A stretch of DNA of 51,181 bases from an uncultured Oscillospiraceae bacterium (GTDB taxonomy: Bacteria; Bacillota; Clostridia; Oscillospirales; Oscillospiraceae). The stretch is taken from positions 1-51,181 of the forward strand of contig CAKTOB010000018.1 in assembly GCA_934589525.1 (NCBI GenBank), written 5' to 3'. Every line of letters begins with the position of its first letter. Within the stretch, counting starts at the first letter, position 1. A program made the position numbers and the translations under genes. This document shows, one piece after another, positions 41,209-49,227 of this stretch. The notes below the pieces were generated by a model. That model did no database searches. It worked only from the letters and a program-made list of their open reading frames with translations, and was not told the DNA's origin.

Positions 41209-41815
41209 AAGGGCGCAGCCCTGACTGTTGAGGGGCGGGGCAGCGTAAAACATTGCAAAAACAATGGGCGTAAAGGTAGAACGCAATGTAGGGGCGGCAA
41301 TCTGCCGCCCGCCACGTTGCATATATAACCTGTGCGGGTGAATGGTATAACCCAATATACGGAACAATGTAGCGGCGATGATTCATCGCCATCCAGCCCC
41401 AGCCAGGGGCTGGCCCCGTGGCAAACACAACCTGTGCGGGTGAATGGTATAACCCCCCGATATGTCATTCCGACCGCAGCGCAGCGGAGTGGAGGAATCC
41501 ACTACGTTGGATAAGAAATAACCACAAGATAAAACTTGTTACTTGGGAAGATTCCTCCACTTCATTTCATTTCGGTCGGAATGACATGTCGGGGGGTGGT
41601 ACCATTCAGCCGCACAGGTTATCATTGCAACGTGGCGGGCGGCAGATTGCCGCCCCTACAGGCGTGGTACCTCTGCGCCTGTTGTTTCTACAATGTTAAA
41701 CGCCGTACTGCCCCTCATCCACCGCCTATGGCGGTCCCCCTTCCCCGAAGGGGAAGGTCTTGGCGTTTTACACTCACCCATTGTTCCTACAACAAATAAC
41801 GTCACTCTAATCTGC
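41209..41815. repeat. Repeat island between the cbiJET fusion and cbiB
   Basis: About 600 bases, no gene. Parts: hairpin GGGCGGCA-atc-TGCCGCCC (41294-41312), linker CCTGTGCGGGTGAATGG twice (around 41329 and 41430), hairpin GGCGATG-att-CATCGCC (41374-41390), an ATGTCATTCC element (41462-41587), linker in reverse, the GGGCGGCA hairpin in reverse (41637-41655), and a CACCGCC/GGCGGT, CTTCCCC/GGGGAAG unit (41718-41761) like the one at 20111. Heptamer arrays are absent here. Confidence 0.82.
41462..41587. mobile_element. ATGTCATTCC inverted-repeat element, copy 3
   Basis: Ends ATGTCATTCCGACCG and CGGTCGGAATGACAT (15-bp perfect inverted repeat), with inner GGAGGAATCC and GATTCCTCC. This copy is the best preserved at its tips. 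Confidence 0.78.
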
Positions 41816-41834
41816 ATCTGAAAAGAGAACAAAC

Positions 41835-42791
41835 ATGAGAAAAGAAATCCTGATTTCCCTGCTGCTGGGCTTTCTGCTGGATTGCCTGCTGGGGGACCCC
41901 CATTCTATTCCCCATCCGGTGGTGGCCATCGGAAAACTGATCTCCGGCCTGGAAAAACTGCTGCGGTGGCTGTTTCCCAAGACAAAATCCGGCGAAATTG
42001 CCGCCGGGGCGGTGCTGTGGGTGCTGACGGTGGCGGTGAGCTTCCTGGTGCCCTTGGGCATTCTTTGGGCCTGCGGACAGGTGTCCCCTTGGCTGCGCAT
42101 TGCCGGGAGCAGCGTGATGTGCTGGCAGATTCTGGCGGCCAAGAGCCTCAAAACCGAGAGCATGAAGGTCTATACGGCTCTTAAAACCGGCACCATAGAA
42201 GATGCCCGCTATGCAGTCTCCATGATCGTGGGCCGGGATACCAAGGAGCTGGACGCTCCGGCGGTGGCCCGGGCGGCGGTGGAGACCGTGGCGGAAAACT
42301 GCTCCGACGGGGTCATTGCCCCCATGCTGTTTTTTGCCCTGGGCGGGGCCCCTGTGGCCTTTGCCTACAAAGCCGTCAACACCATGGACTCCATGCTGGG
42401 CTATGTGGAGCTGCCCTATAAAAACATCGGCCTGGTTCCGGCCAAGATGGATGATGTGTTTAATTTTCTTCCCGCCAGGCTTTGCGCCCTGGCCATGCTG
42501 GCGGCGGGAGGACTTCTGGGCCTGAACGTGAAAAACGGCTGGAAGATTTTCAAGCGGGACCGGTACAACCATGCCAGCCCCAACTCTGCCCAAACCGAGT
42601 CCGTCTGTGCCGGGCTCTTGGGCCTCCGGCTGGCGGGGGATGCCCGGTATCATGGGGTGCTGCACAAAAAGCCCTATATTGGCGATGCCCTGCGGGAGAT
42701 CACCCCGGAGGATATTCCTTTAAGCTGCAAGCTCATGTACGGCACCACCCTGGTGATGCTGACCCTCTGCGCCCTGGCACTGGCACTTTAA
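41835..42791 (+). CDS. cbiB: Adenosylcobinamide-phosphate synthase
   Basis: A 318-residue membrane enzyme (CbiB/CobD of the aerobic naming) that attaches the aminopropanol phosphate arm to adenosylcobyrate. GFLLDCLLGDPHSIPHPVVAIGKLI, ARYAVSMIVGRDT, ETVAENCSDGVIAPMLFFALGG, YKAVNTMDSMLGY and RDRYNHASPNSAQTESVCAGLLG are family motifs. Four to five hydrophobic segments are visible. AAAGAG lies 7 bases before ATG 41835, a weak ribosome site. It stands between two non-coding interruptions, so coexpression with the operon is uncertain. Confidence 0.96.
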   Translation: MRKEILISLLLGFLLDCLLGDPHSIPHPVVAIGKLISGLEKLLRWLFPKTKSGEIAAGAVLWVLTVAVSFLVPLGILWACGQVSPWLRIAGSSVMCWQILAAKSLKTESMKVYTALKTGTIEDARYAVSMIVGRDTKELDAPAVARAAVETVAENCSDGVIAPMLFFALGGAPVAFAYKAVNTMDSMLGYVELPYKNIGLVPAKMDDVFNFLPARLCALAMLAAGGLLGLNVKNGWKIFKRDRYNHASPNSAQTESVCAGLLGLRLAGDARYHGVLHKKPYIGDALREITPEDIPLSCKLMYGTTLVMLTLCALALAL

Positions 42792-42795
42792 ATAA

Positions 42796-42958
42796 GGGAA
42801 ACTCTGAATAAATCGGTTTCGGCTGAGCGGCGAATCTTTTGCTCCCAGACTTCGCTTCTAAAAGTGGGAAATACACAAAGTATTCCTCCACTTTTAGAAT
42901 CTTGCCTGGAACCAAAATCTTTCGCCGTCAGCTCTTGCCGATTTAATCAGAGCTTCCC
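42796..42958. mobile_element. 161-bp inverted-repeat element, second copy of the 6853 family
   Basis: Begins GGGAAACTCTGAATAAATCG and ends CGATTTAATCAGAGCTTCCC. It lies opposite in orientation to the copy at 6853: its right end, read on the minus strand, starts GGAAGCTCTGATTAAATCGG and continues GCAAGAGCT like the left end there. A nested 12-bp inverted repeat TTCTAAAAGTGG / CCACTTTTAGAA (42856-42867 with 42888-42899) lies in the middle. No target duplication is preserved. It sits in the 188-base gap between cbiB and the aminotransferase gene. Confidence 0.7.
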
Positions 42959-42979
42959 AAAAAAACAAGGAGCTATTTC

Positions 42980-44029
42980 ATGCTGTATGATACCCAAAAC
43001 CCCCACGGCGGGGACCTGTATTCCCGGGAAATCCTGCTGGATTTTTCCGCCAACATTAACCCCTACGGCACCCCCCAGGCGGTAAAGGACGCGGTGGCAG
43101 GCAGCGTTGAGTCCCTGCGGTGCTACCCGGACCCCTATTGCAGAAACCTGGTCCGGGCCATCGGGGACTTTGAAGGGGTGGCCCCCAGCCGGGTCTTCTG
43201 CGGCAACGGAGCGGCGGAGCTGATTTTCTCCTGCTGCATGGCCCTGCGGCCAAAAAAGGCCCTGGTGCTAAGCCCCTGCTTCAGTGAGTACGAAACCGCT
43301 CTTAAGGTCTTTGGGGCAGAAGTGGACCACTATTTATTAAAAGAAGAAGAGGACTTCGCCCTGACGGAAGCGTTTCTCCCGGTGCTGCAACGCTTTGACG
43401 GGGAAATGCTCATGCTCTGCAACCCCAATAACCCCACCGGCCAGGTGACGGACCGGCCCCTGATGGAGAAAATTCTGGAAATCTGCCAGAAAAAGGGGAT
43501 TTTCCTCTTTATTGACGAGTGCTTCCTGGACTTGACCCTGGGGGGCGGGGACATCAGCATGAAGCCCTTCCTGGAAGAATATGAAGGCCTCTTTCTGCTG
43601 AAAGCCTTTACCAAAAGCTACGGCATGGCAGGGCTGCGGCTGGGGTACTGTCTGTCCGCCAATCAGCAGCTTCTTAAAACCATGGGCAGCCAGACCCAGC
43701 CCTGGAACGTCTCCATCCCCGCCCAGGCGGCGGGCATTGCGGCCCTGGGGGAAGTGGACTTTGTGAAAGCCGCCAACGACCTGATCCACAGCCAGCGGCC
43801 AAAGATGGAACAAGCCCTTAAAGCACTGGGCCTCCGGGTGATCCCCTCCCGGACCAATTACATCTTGTTCTACAGCCAAAAAGAGCTCCGGGAGCCCCTG
43901 CTTGCCAAGGGCATCCAGATCCGCTCCTGCGCCAACTACTTAGGCCTTGGAGAGGGCTGGTACCGGGTGGCGGTGAAGCTGCCGGAGGAGAACAGGAAGC
44001 TGATGGGGGCGTTGGGAGAAATCCGTTGA
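42980..44029 (+). CDS. cobD: Threonine-phosphate decarboxylase / histidinol-phosphate aminotransferase-like enzyme
   Basis: A 349-residue class I/II PLP enzyme. FSANINPYGTPQAVKDAV, the pyridoxal region CNPNNPTGQV, the DE pair in LFIDECFLDL, the Lys Schiff-base region LKAFTKSYGMAGLRLGY and a C-terminal Arg in GWYRVAVK are visible. In this cluster it most likely makes (R)-1-amino-2-propanol phosphate for the cobalamin arm (CobD of Salmonella naming, also called CobC); sequence alone cannot fully exclude HisC activity. AAGGAG lies 8 bases before the ATG. The stop codon TGA is part of a TTGACAG repeat. Confidence 0.9.
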   Translation: MLYDTQNPHGGDLYSREILLDFSANINPYGTPQAVKDAVAGSVESLRCYPDPYCRNLVRAIGDFEGVAPSRVFCGNGAAELIFSCCMALRPKKALVLSPCFSEYETALKVFGAEVDHYLLKEEEDFALTEAFLPVLQRFDGEMLMLCNPNNPTGQVTDRPLMEKILEICQKKGIFLFIDECFLDLTLGGGDISMKPFLEEYEGLFLLKAFTKSYGMAGLRLGYCLSANQQLLKTMGSQTQPWNVSIPAQAAGIAALGEVDFVKAANDLIHSQRPKMEQALKALGLRVIPSRTNYILFYSQKELREPLLAKGIQIRSCANYLGLGEGWYRVAVKLPEENRKLMGALGEIR

Positions 44030-44560
44030 CAGTTTTTGCAGAATTGACAATGGACAATTGACAATTGACAATTTTTGGGGGACGGACGTTTTACCTTTGC
44101 GCCCATCGTCCCAACAATAGGAAAGGCAATACCGCCCGTCCTTAGAATACGTCGGTTGAAAACGCTCACCAATCAGCGAAACCGTAGGGAACGGCCTATG
44201 TGCCGTTCCGCACGTTTAAGGACAGAACTGTTACCGATAAAAATCAGAAACGTCCCCCTATATGTCATTCCGACCGAGCAGAGGAATCCACCACGTGGGA
44301 TGATGAACCGACACAAGATAAAGCTTGCAACTTGAGTGGATTCCTCGACTCACATTCGTTCGCTCGGAATGACATAATCGGTGGGTGGTTCCGTTTTGCC
44401 CGCAGGGGTTGTAATTGCAACGTAACGGAACGGCACATAGGCCGTTCCCTACGGACTTTAACGGACGGATACAAAAAAACAACGTTGGTCACTCCAATAA
44501 TTGTCAATTGTCCATTGTCAATTGTCAATTGTCAATTCAGAAAATAACTGTCCACTGAAC
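44027..44560. repeat. Repeat island between cobD and cbiP
   Basis: TTGACAG on the cobD stop, then TTGACAA, TGGACAA, TTGACAA, TTGACAA (44044-44071), hairpin GGAACGGC-ctatgt-GCCGTTCC (44191-44212), an ATGTCATTCC element (44262-44375), the same hairpin in reverse (44428-44449), the border ACTTTAACGGACGG and AACGTTGGTCACTCCAATAA, and five minus-strand heptamers (44501-44535). The border and heptamers mirror those at 31317 and 36221. No gene. Confidence 0.85.
44262..44375. mobile_element. ATGTCATTCC inverted-repeat element, copy 4
   Basis: A 114-bp shortened copy with ends ATGTCATTCCGA and TCGGAATGACAT. Inner GAGGAATCCACCACG and GTGGATTCCTC are kept. Confidence 0.72.
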
Positions 44561-44601
44561 AAGTGGTTTGATACTGCACATCTACCAAGGAGGAAAACAC
44601 C

Positions 44602-46065
44602 ATGGCAAAAAATATTATGATCCAGGGTACCATGTCCAATGCGGGGAAGAGTCTGCTGGCGGCGGGGCTTTGTCGGATTTTTAAACAGGACGGCTACCGG
44701 GTGGCGCCCTTTAAGAGCCAGAATATGGCTCTCAACTCCTTTATTACCGCCGCCGGTGGGGAAATGGGCCGGGCCCAGGTGGTGCAGGCGGAGGCGGCGG
44801 GGATCGCGCCGGATGTGCGGATGAACCCCATTCTCTTAAAACCCACCACGGATGTGGGCAGCCAGGTCATTGTGGGCGGTGTGGCCATGGGCAATATGCG
44901 GGCCATGGAATACTATCGCCGGAAGCGGGAGTTTGTGCCCCAGGTGCTGGAGGCTTACAATTCTCTGGCGGCGGAAAACGACATCATCGTCATTGAAGGC
45001 GCCGGAAGCCCTGCGGAGATCAACCTGAAGGACCAGGACATTGTGAATATGGGCCTGGCGGAGCTGGTGGATGCCCCGGTGCTGCTGGTTGGCGACATTG
45101 ACCGGGGCGGCGTGTTTGCCCAGCTCTACGGCACCATTGCCCTGCTGGAGGAGCAGGAGCGGGCCCGGGTCAAGGGCACCATTGTGAACAAATTCCGGGG
45201 GGACCGGGCCATTTTACAGCCGGGTATTGAGATCCTGGAAAAAATCTGCGGCGTGCCCGTGGCGGGGGTCATTCCCTATGCTCATGTGGACATTGACGAC
45301 GAGGACAGCCTCTCCACCCGTTTCACCCGGGAGTCCACCTGCAAGGCCATTGACATCGCCGTGATCCGGCTGCCCCGGATTTCCAACTTTACAGACGTGA
45401 GCCCCTTGGAGCGATTCCCCAATGTGTCCGTGCGCTACATCGAGCGGGCGGACCAGCTGAAAAACCCGGACCTCATTCTGATCCCCGGCACCAAGAGCAC
45501 CATTGCAGACCTGATGTGGCTGCGGCAAAGCGGCCTGGAGGCGGCCATTCTCCACTGCCATGACCGGGGGGCCATTGTCTTTGGCATCTGCGGCGGCTTC
45601 CAGATGCTGGGCACTTCCGTGTCCGACCCGGACCAGGTGGAGGCGGTGGGCGTTACCCATATTTCCGGCATGGGTCTGCTGCCCATGGACACGGTGTTCC
45701 GGGGGGACAAGGTCCAGCGGCAGACCTCCGGGGTGCTGCCCCAGGTGGAGGGGCCTCTCTCCAGCCTCTCAGGGCTTCCCTACCAGGGGTATGAGATCCA
45801 CATGGGCCGCAGCGAGACCTCCATTGCCCCCATTTTGGTGGGAGAACGGGTCTACGGCAGCTACATCCACGGCATTTTCGATGCCCCGGGCATTGCCCAG
45901 GCCCTGGTGGGGGATCTGTGCCGCCGGAAAGGTCTGGACGCGGGCCAGGCGGAGCACTTTGATCTGGAAGCCTACAAGGACAGCCAATATGACTTACTTG
46001 CCCAGGCCGTCCGGGGCGGCATGAACATGGAGCTTGTCTATCAAATCTTAAATCGGCAGGTGTGA
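44602..46065 (+). CDS. cbiP: Cobyric acid synthase
   Basis: A 487-residue glutamine-dependent amidase (CbiP/CobQ) that amidates the b, d, e and g side chains. The P-loop-like MIQGTMSNAGKSLLAAGL starts the protein, followed by FKSQNMALNSFITAAGGEMGRAQ, EGAGSPAEINL and DIDRGGVFA. The amidotransferase part has PGTKSTIADL, the Cys nucleophile in GICGGFQMLG and the His regions YEIHMGRSE and SYIHGIFD. AAGGAGG lies 9 bases before the ATG. It overlaps or abuts cobO. It follows a repeat island, with no riboswitch of its own. Confidence 0.97.
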   Translation: MAKNIMIQGTMSNAGKSLLAAGLCRIFKQDGYRVAPFKSQNMALNSFITAAGGEMGRAQVVQAEAAGIAPDVRMNPILLKPTTDVGSQVIVGGVAMGNMRAMEYYRRKREFVPQVLEAYNSLAAENDIIVIEGAGSPAEINLKDQDIVNMGLAELVDAPVLLVGDIDRGGVFAQLYGTIALLEEQERARVKGTIVNKFRGDRAILQPGIEILEKICGVPVAGVIPYAHVDIDDEDSLSTRFTRESTCKAIDIAVIRLPRISNFTDVSPLERFPNVSVRYIERADQLKNPDLILIPGTKSTIADLMWLRQSGLEAAILHCHDRGAIVFGICGGFQMLGTSVSDPDQVEAVGVTHISGMGLLPMDTVFRGDKVQRQTSGVLPQVEGPLSSLSGLPYQGYEIHMGRSETSIAPILVGERVYGSYIHGIFDAPGIAQALVGDLCRRKGLDAGQAEHFDLEAYKDSQYDLLAQAVRGGMNMELVYQILNRQV

Positions 46066-46067
46066 CC

Positions 46068-46577
46068 ATGATCCATATTTACTGCGGCGACGGCAAGGGA
46101 AAAACCACAGCGGCCATGGGCCTTGCGGCCCGGATGGCAGGCCGGGGGAAAACCGTCCTCATCGGCCAGTTCTTCAAAGACGGCTCCTCCGGGGAAATCC
46201 AGGCTCTGAAAACCTTGTCCGGCATTGAAACCTTCCACTGCCACACGGTCCCGGGTCTCTTTTCCCGGATGACAGAGGAACAGCGGGCCCAGGCAAAAGT
46301 CGATTACACGGAGTATCTGGGGGTTCTTCTGGAAAAGGGCCGGGAAGCGGATCTTCTTATATTGGATGAAGCCATCTCCGCCCTGAACCGGGGCATCATC
46401 CCGGCGGAGCCCCTGCTATCTTACCTCCAGGCCCAAGGCCAGACCCAGGAAATCGTCCTCACGGGACGAAACCCCAAAGAGGAACTGCTGGCTCTGGCGG
46501 ACTATGTAACGGAAATGGTCAAGCGCCGTCACCCCTTTGACCGTGGAATCAAGGCCAGACGTGGCGTGGAATTTTAA
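46068..46577 (+). CDS. cobO: Cob(I)yrinic acid a,c-diamide adenosyltransferase
   Basis: A 169-residue ATP:corrinoid adenosyltransferase of the BtuR/CobO/CobA family. The P-loop GDGKGKTTAAMGLA, GRGKTVLIGQFFKDG, the Walker-B-like LLILDEAISALNRG and EIVLTGRNPKEELLALADYVTEM are all present. It adds the 5'-deoxyadenosyl group. ATG 46068 is taken as start, with CAGGTG just upstream; GTG 46062, overlapping the cbiP stop, is also possible. Last gene of the cobalamin region, followed by a strong terminator. Confidence 0.95.
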   Translation: MIHIYCGDGKGKTTAAMGLAARMAGRGKTVLIGQFFKDGSSGEIQALKTLSGIETFHCHTVPGLFSRMTEEQRAQAKVDYTEYLGVLLEKGREADLLILDEAISALNRGIIPAEPLLSYLQAQGQTQEIVLTGRNPKEELLALADYVTEMVKRRHPFDRGIKARRGVEF

Positions 46578-46583
46578 AAATTG

Positions 46584-46616
46584 ACACCGTGCCAGATTCT
46601 TTGGCACGGTGTTTTT
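46584..46616 (+). terminator. Terminator of the cobalamin region
   Basis: ACACCGTGCCA (46584-46594) pairs with TGGCACGGTGT (46602-46612) and is followed by a T5 run. Confidence 0.93.
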
Positions 46617-46721
46617 ATAACTTTTTAGAAATTTTTCGCCGGGTGTTTCCACAAAAAAGAGCATTCATCCTGAAAAGACACATTTTCTCCACAAAAAGGC
46701 AACAAAAGGTTTATTATATTT

Positions 46722-46763
46722 TTAGCACTCAGGCCTTGTCAGTGCTAAAAAAGGTGGTATAGT
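46722..46763 (+). promoter_or_regulatory. CIRCE operator and promoter of hsp20
   Basis: TTAGCACTC, nine bases, CAGTGCTAA (46722-46748) is the CIRCE element bound by the HrcA repressor, with one mismatch in the right arm (C instead of G). A promoter TTGTCA (46736-46741), 16 bases, TATAGT (46758-46763) overlaps its right arm, so bound HrcA would block it. The rest of the 46617-46721 gap is AT-rich with no other feature. Confidence 0.88.
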
Positions 46764-46865
46764 GTATGTGTTCCTTGAGAGAGGAACCAAAGAGAACCCA
46801 ATGGTAACAGAAAATCTACCGGGAACCAGAAGGGAACCGGCGAGCATGAATTGGAGGAATGATTT

Positions 46866-47309
46866 ATGTTGCCCAGCATTTTTGGTGAGAACCTGTTTGA
46901 TGATTTCTTTAATGATCCTTTCGGCATGGTCAGTGCCAGAGCCGAGAATCCTCTGTATGGCAAACACAGCCGGAACCTGATGAAGACCGATGTGCGGGAG
47001 ACCGAAAACAGCTATGAGCTGGATGTGGATCTGCCCGGTTTTAAGAAAGACGAAATTGGCGTGGAACTGAAAGACGGTTACCTGACCATTTCCGCTTCCA
47101 AGGGCATGGATAAGGACGAGACTGACAAGAACGGCAAGTTCATCCGTCAGGAGCGTTACACCGGTGCTTGCAGCCGGAGCTTCTACGTTGGCGAGCATGT
47201 CCAGCCTGAGGACATCGGCGCTAAGTACGAAGACGGCATCCTGCGGCTGTCCGTTCCCAAGAACGTGAAGAAAGCCCTGCCTGAGACCCGGCGCATCGCC
47301 ATCGAGTAA
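46866..47309 (+). CDS. Small heat shock protein, Hsp20 family
   Basis: A 147-residue ATP-independent chaperone. The N terminus MLPSIFGENLFDDFF is the usual hydrophobic arm. The alpha-crystallin domain covers about 39-130 (MKTDVRETENSYELDVDLPGFKKDEIGVELKDGYLTISASK to YEDGILRLSVPK). No clear IxI tail is present; the protein ends RRIAIE, where IAI may serve. It holds client proteins under heat or other stress. GGAGG lies 11 bases before the ATG. A CIRCE element upstream indicates control by HrcA. A leader of about 100 bases separates promoter and start. Confidence 0.96.
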   Translation: MLPSIFGENLFDDFFNDPFGMVSARAENPLYGKHSRNLMKTDVRETENSYELDVDLPGFKKDEIGVELKDGYLTISASKGMDKDETDKNGKFIRQERYTGACSRSFYVGEHVQPEDIGAKYEDGILRLSVPKNVKKALPETRRIAIE

Positions 47310-47316
47310 ATGGCAG

Positions 47317-47355
47317 TCCCGCTTCCCCGCTTTTCCGGGGAGGCGGGATTTTTTT
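47317..47355 (+). terminator. Terminator of hsp20
   Basis: TCCCGCTTCCCCG (47317-47329) pairs with CGGGGAGGCGGGA (47336-47348) with one G-T pair, followed by T7. Confidence 0.93.
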
Positions 47356-47388
47356 GCTTCCAAATGGGAATAAATTCATGAAAAAGTA

Positions 47389-47417
47389 TTGAATTTTACG
47401 GAATCCTGTATTATGAT
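47389..47417 (+). promoter_or_regulatory. Promoter of the leucine-rich-repeat gene
   Basis: TTGAAT (47389-47394), 17 bases, TATGAT (47412-47417), 33 bases before the TTG start codon. Confidence 0.65.
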
Positions 47418-47450
47418 GGGCAGGATTTAAGAGTAGTGGAGGAACCATCA

Positions 47451-49097
47451 TTGAAAAGCAACAAGCTTGTGGCAATACTCATCATCCTGGCCGTTTTGGC
47501 GGTGGCCGCGGCAGGGGGGACCCTTGCCTATATTTACTATCAGAACACCCATATCTTTGTGGAGGGAACGGCCTATCCTCTGGATGCCACCTATCTGGAC
47601 CTGCGGCAGGAGGATATTTCCTTCGCCCACTACGATGCGGTACACACCCAGCTTCCGGGCTGTGAGGTGGTGTGGAACGTGCCTTTCCAGAATAAGAAGG
47701 TTTCCAGTGACACGGAGAGCCTGTCCATTCAGAACCCCAGCAGCGAGGACATCCGCATTTTGCAGACCTATTTCCCAAAACTTCAATCCATCAACGCCTC
47801 GGCCTGTGACAATTATGCGGCCCTGGAGCAGCTTCAGGAAGCCCTTCCCAAGGTGCAGGTCAGCTATCAGGTAGCCCTGGGAGGTTCTTTTGTAGACCCC
47901 GAGACCCAGGAGCTTTCTTTGGAGCCAGGAAATTATGATCTGGACACCCTGAAAGAGGCCATCCCCTATCTGCACAGCCTTCAGACCGTCACCCTGCGGA
48001 AAACCGATCTGACCCTGGAGCAGCTGGAGCAGCTGCGGCAGGATTTCCCGGAATTGGAAATCAATTACACCGTGTATCTGTTAGACCAGGAGCAGGACGG
48101 CACTGCCACGGCCCTGGACTTGTCCGCCATCTCCGAAACGGAGCTGACAAACGCCGCCCAGAAGCTGACCCTGTTCCCGGAACTTGAAACCGTGGAGCTC
48201 TGCGGCAGCGACGGCACCTCCAAGCTGACCCAGGACCAGGCCAAGGAGCTGATCGCCGCGGCCCCCAATGCGGTTTTCCACTATGCCTTTGATTTTTACG
48301 GAAAAACCCTCTCCACGGACACGGAGGAAGTGGCCCTCAAAGGCGTGAAAATCGGAGACGAGGGGGAGGAAACGATCCGTCAGGCCTTAGATTTGCTTTC
48401 CAACTGCAAGCGCTTTGTTCTGGAGGACTGCGGCCTTTCCAATGAGGTCCTTTCGAAGCTCCGGGAGGACTACCGGGACCGGTGCAAGATCGTCTGGCGG
48501 GTCTATGCCGGCGGCGGCAGCACCATGACCGATGCCCAGGTACTGCGCTTTACCTATGATTTAAAAGACAGCAACTGCGCCGACCTTCAATACTGCGAGG
48601 ATGCCATCTACGCGGACTTTGGCCATGACGAATACCTGAACACCTGCGATTTTGTATCCGGCATGCCCAATCTGGAGGTGCTGATCCTCTCCGGCTCTCC
48701 CATCAAGACCCTGGAGCCTCTGGCCGCCTGCAAAAAGCTGCGGGTATTGGAGCTTTCCAACTGCGGCTATATTACAGACGTCTCCCCTCTGGCCGCCTGC
48801 GAGGCCCTGGAAATGCTGAACATCAGCTATACCAAGGTCGCGAGCCTATCCGGCCTGGAAGAGCTCCCCATGACCCACCTGGTAGCGGTGGGCGGCACCG
48901 GCAGCAAGATTCCCCAGGAGGACAAGGACACCTTCGCCGAAAAGCACCCGGACTGCCTGACCATGTACACAGGCTCCCAGGAATTCGGCGTGGGCTGGCG
49001 CTATTCCAGCAAGGAAAACAAAATGGAATGGTACGCCAAAGCCGCGGAAGCCTTCAAATACCCCCACGCCCCCAACAAAACCGGGTGGTACCTGTAA
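47451..49097 (+). CDS. Membrane-anchored leucine-rich-repeat protein
   Basis: A 548-residue protein with one N-terminal membrane helix (about 6-30) and no obvious signal cleavage site, so the remainder is probably displayed outside. Three or more degenerate repeats in the first half (LDATYLDLRQEDISF, IRILQTYFPKLQSINAS, LEQLRQDFPELEINYTVYL) share a pattern of a Leu-rich helix followed by PxLexxxY. The last third has clear LRRs: LEVLILSGSPIKTLEPLAACKKLRVLELSNCGYITDVSPLAACEALEMLNISYTKV. Start is TTG 47451, with GGAGG 8 bases upstream; a GTG at 47436 would overlap that site. No partner gene is adjacent. A binding role at the cell surface is inference. Confidence 0.82.
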   Translation: MKSNKLVAILIILAVLAVAAAGGTLAYIYYQNTHIFVEGTAYPLDATYLDLRQEDISFAHYDAVHTQLPGCEVVWNVPFQNKKVSSDTESLSIQNPSSEDIRILQTYFPKLQSINASACDNYAALEQLQEALPKVQVSYQVALGGSFVDPETQELSLEPGNYDLDTLKEAIPYLHSLQTVTLRKTDLTLEQLEQLRQDFPELEINYTVYLLDQEQDGTATALDLSAISETELTNAAQKLTLFPELETVELCGSDGTSKLTQDQAKELIAAAPNAVFHYAFDFYGKTLSTDTEEVALKGVKIGDEGEETIRQALDLLSNCKRFVLEDCGLSNEVLSKLREDYRDRCKIVWRVYAGGGSTMTDAQVLRFTYDLKDSNCADLQYCEDAIYADFGHDEYLNTCDFVSGMPNLEVLILSGSPIKTLEPLAACKKLRVLELSNCGYITDVSPLAACEALEMLNISYTKVASLSGLEELPMTHLVAVGGTGSKIPQEDKDTFAEKHPDCLTMYTGSQEFGVGWRYSSKENKMEWYAKAAEAFKYPHAPNKTGWYL

Positions 49098-49111
49098 CCA
49101 AATACCAAAAT

Positions 49112-49147
49112 CCCCGGCGGACCGTACTGGTTCGCCGGGGTTCATTT
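49112..49147. terminator. Bidirectional terminator
   Basis: CCCCGGCG (49112-49119) pairs with CGCCGGGG (49133-49140). TTCATTTTG follows on the plus strand and ATTTTGG on the minus strand. It separates convergent genes. Confidence 0.75.
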
Positions 49148-49227
49148 TGCCATTGTGACAGTCGGTGCCATTCGTCCGCAAGTTGCAGCTAGCGGGCGGC
49201 AAGAAGCCATGCAGCACTGTTCGTCTT

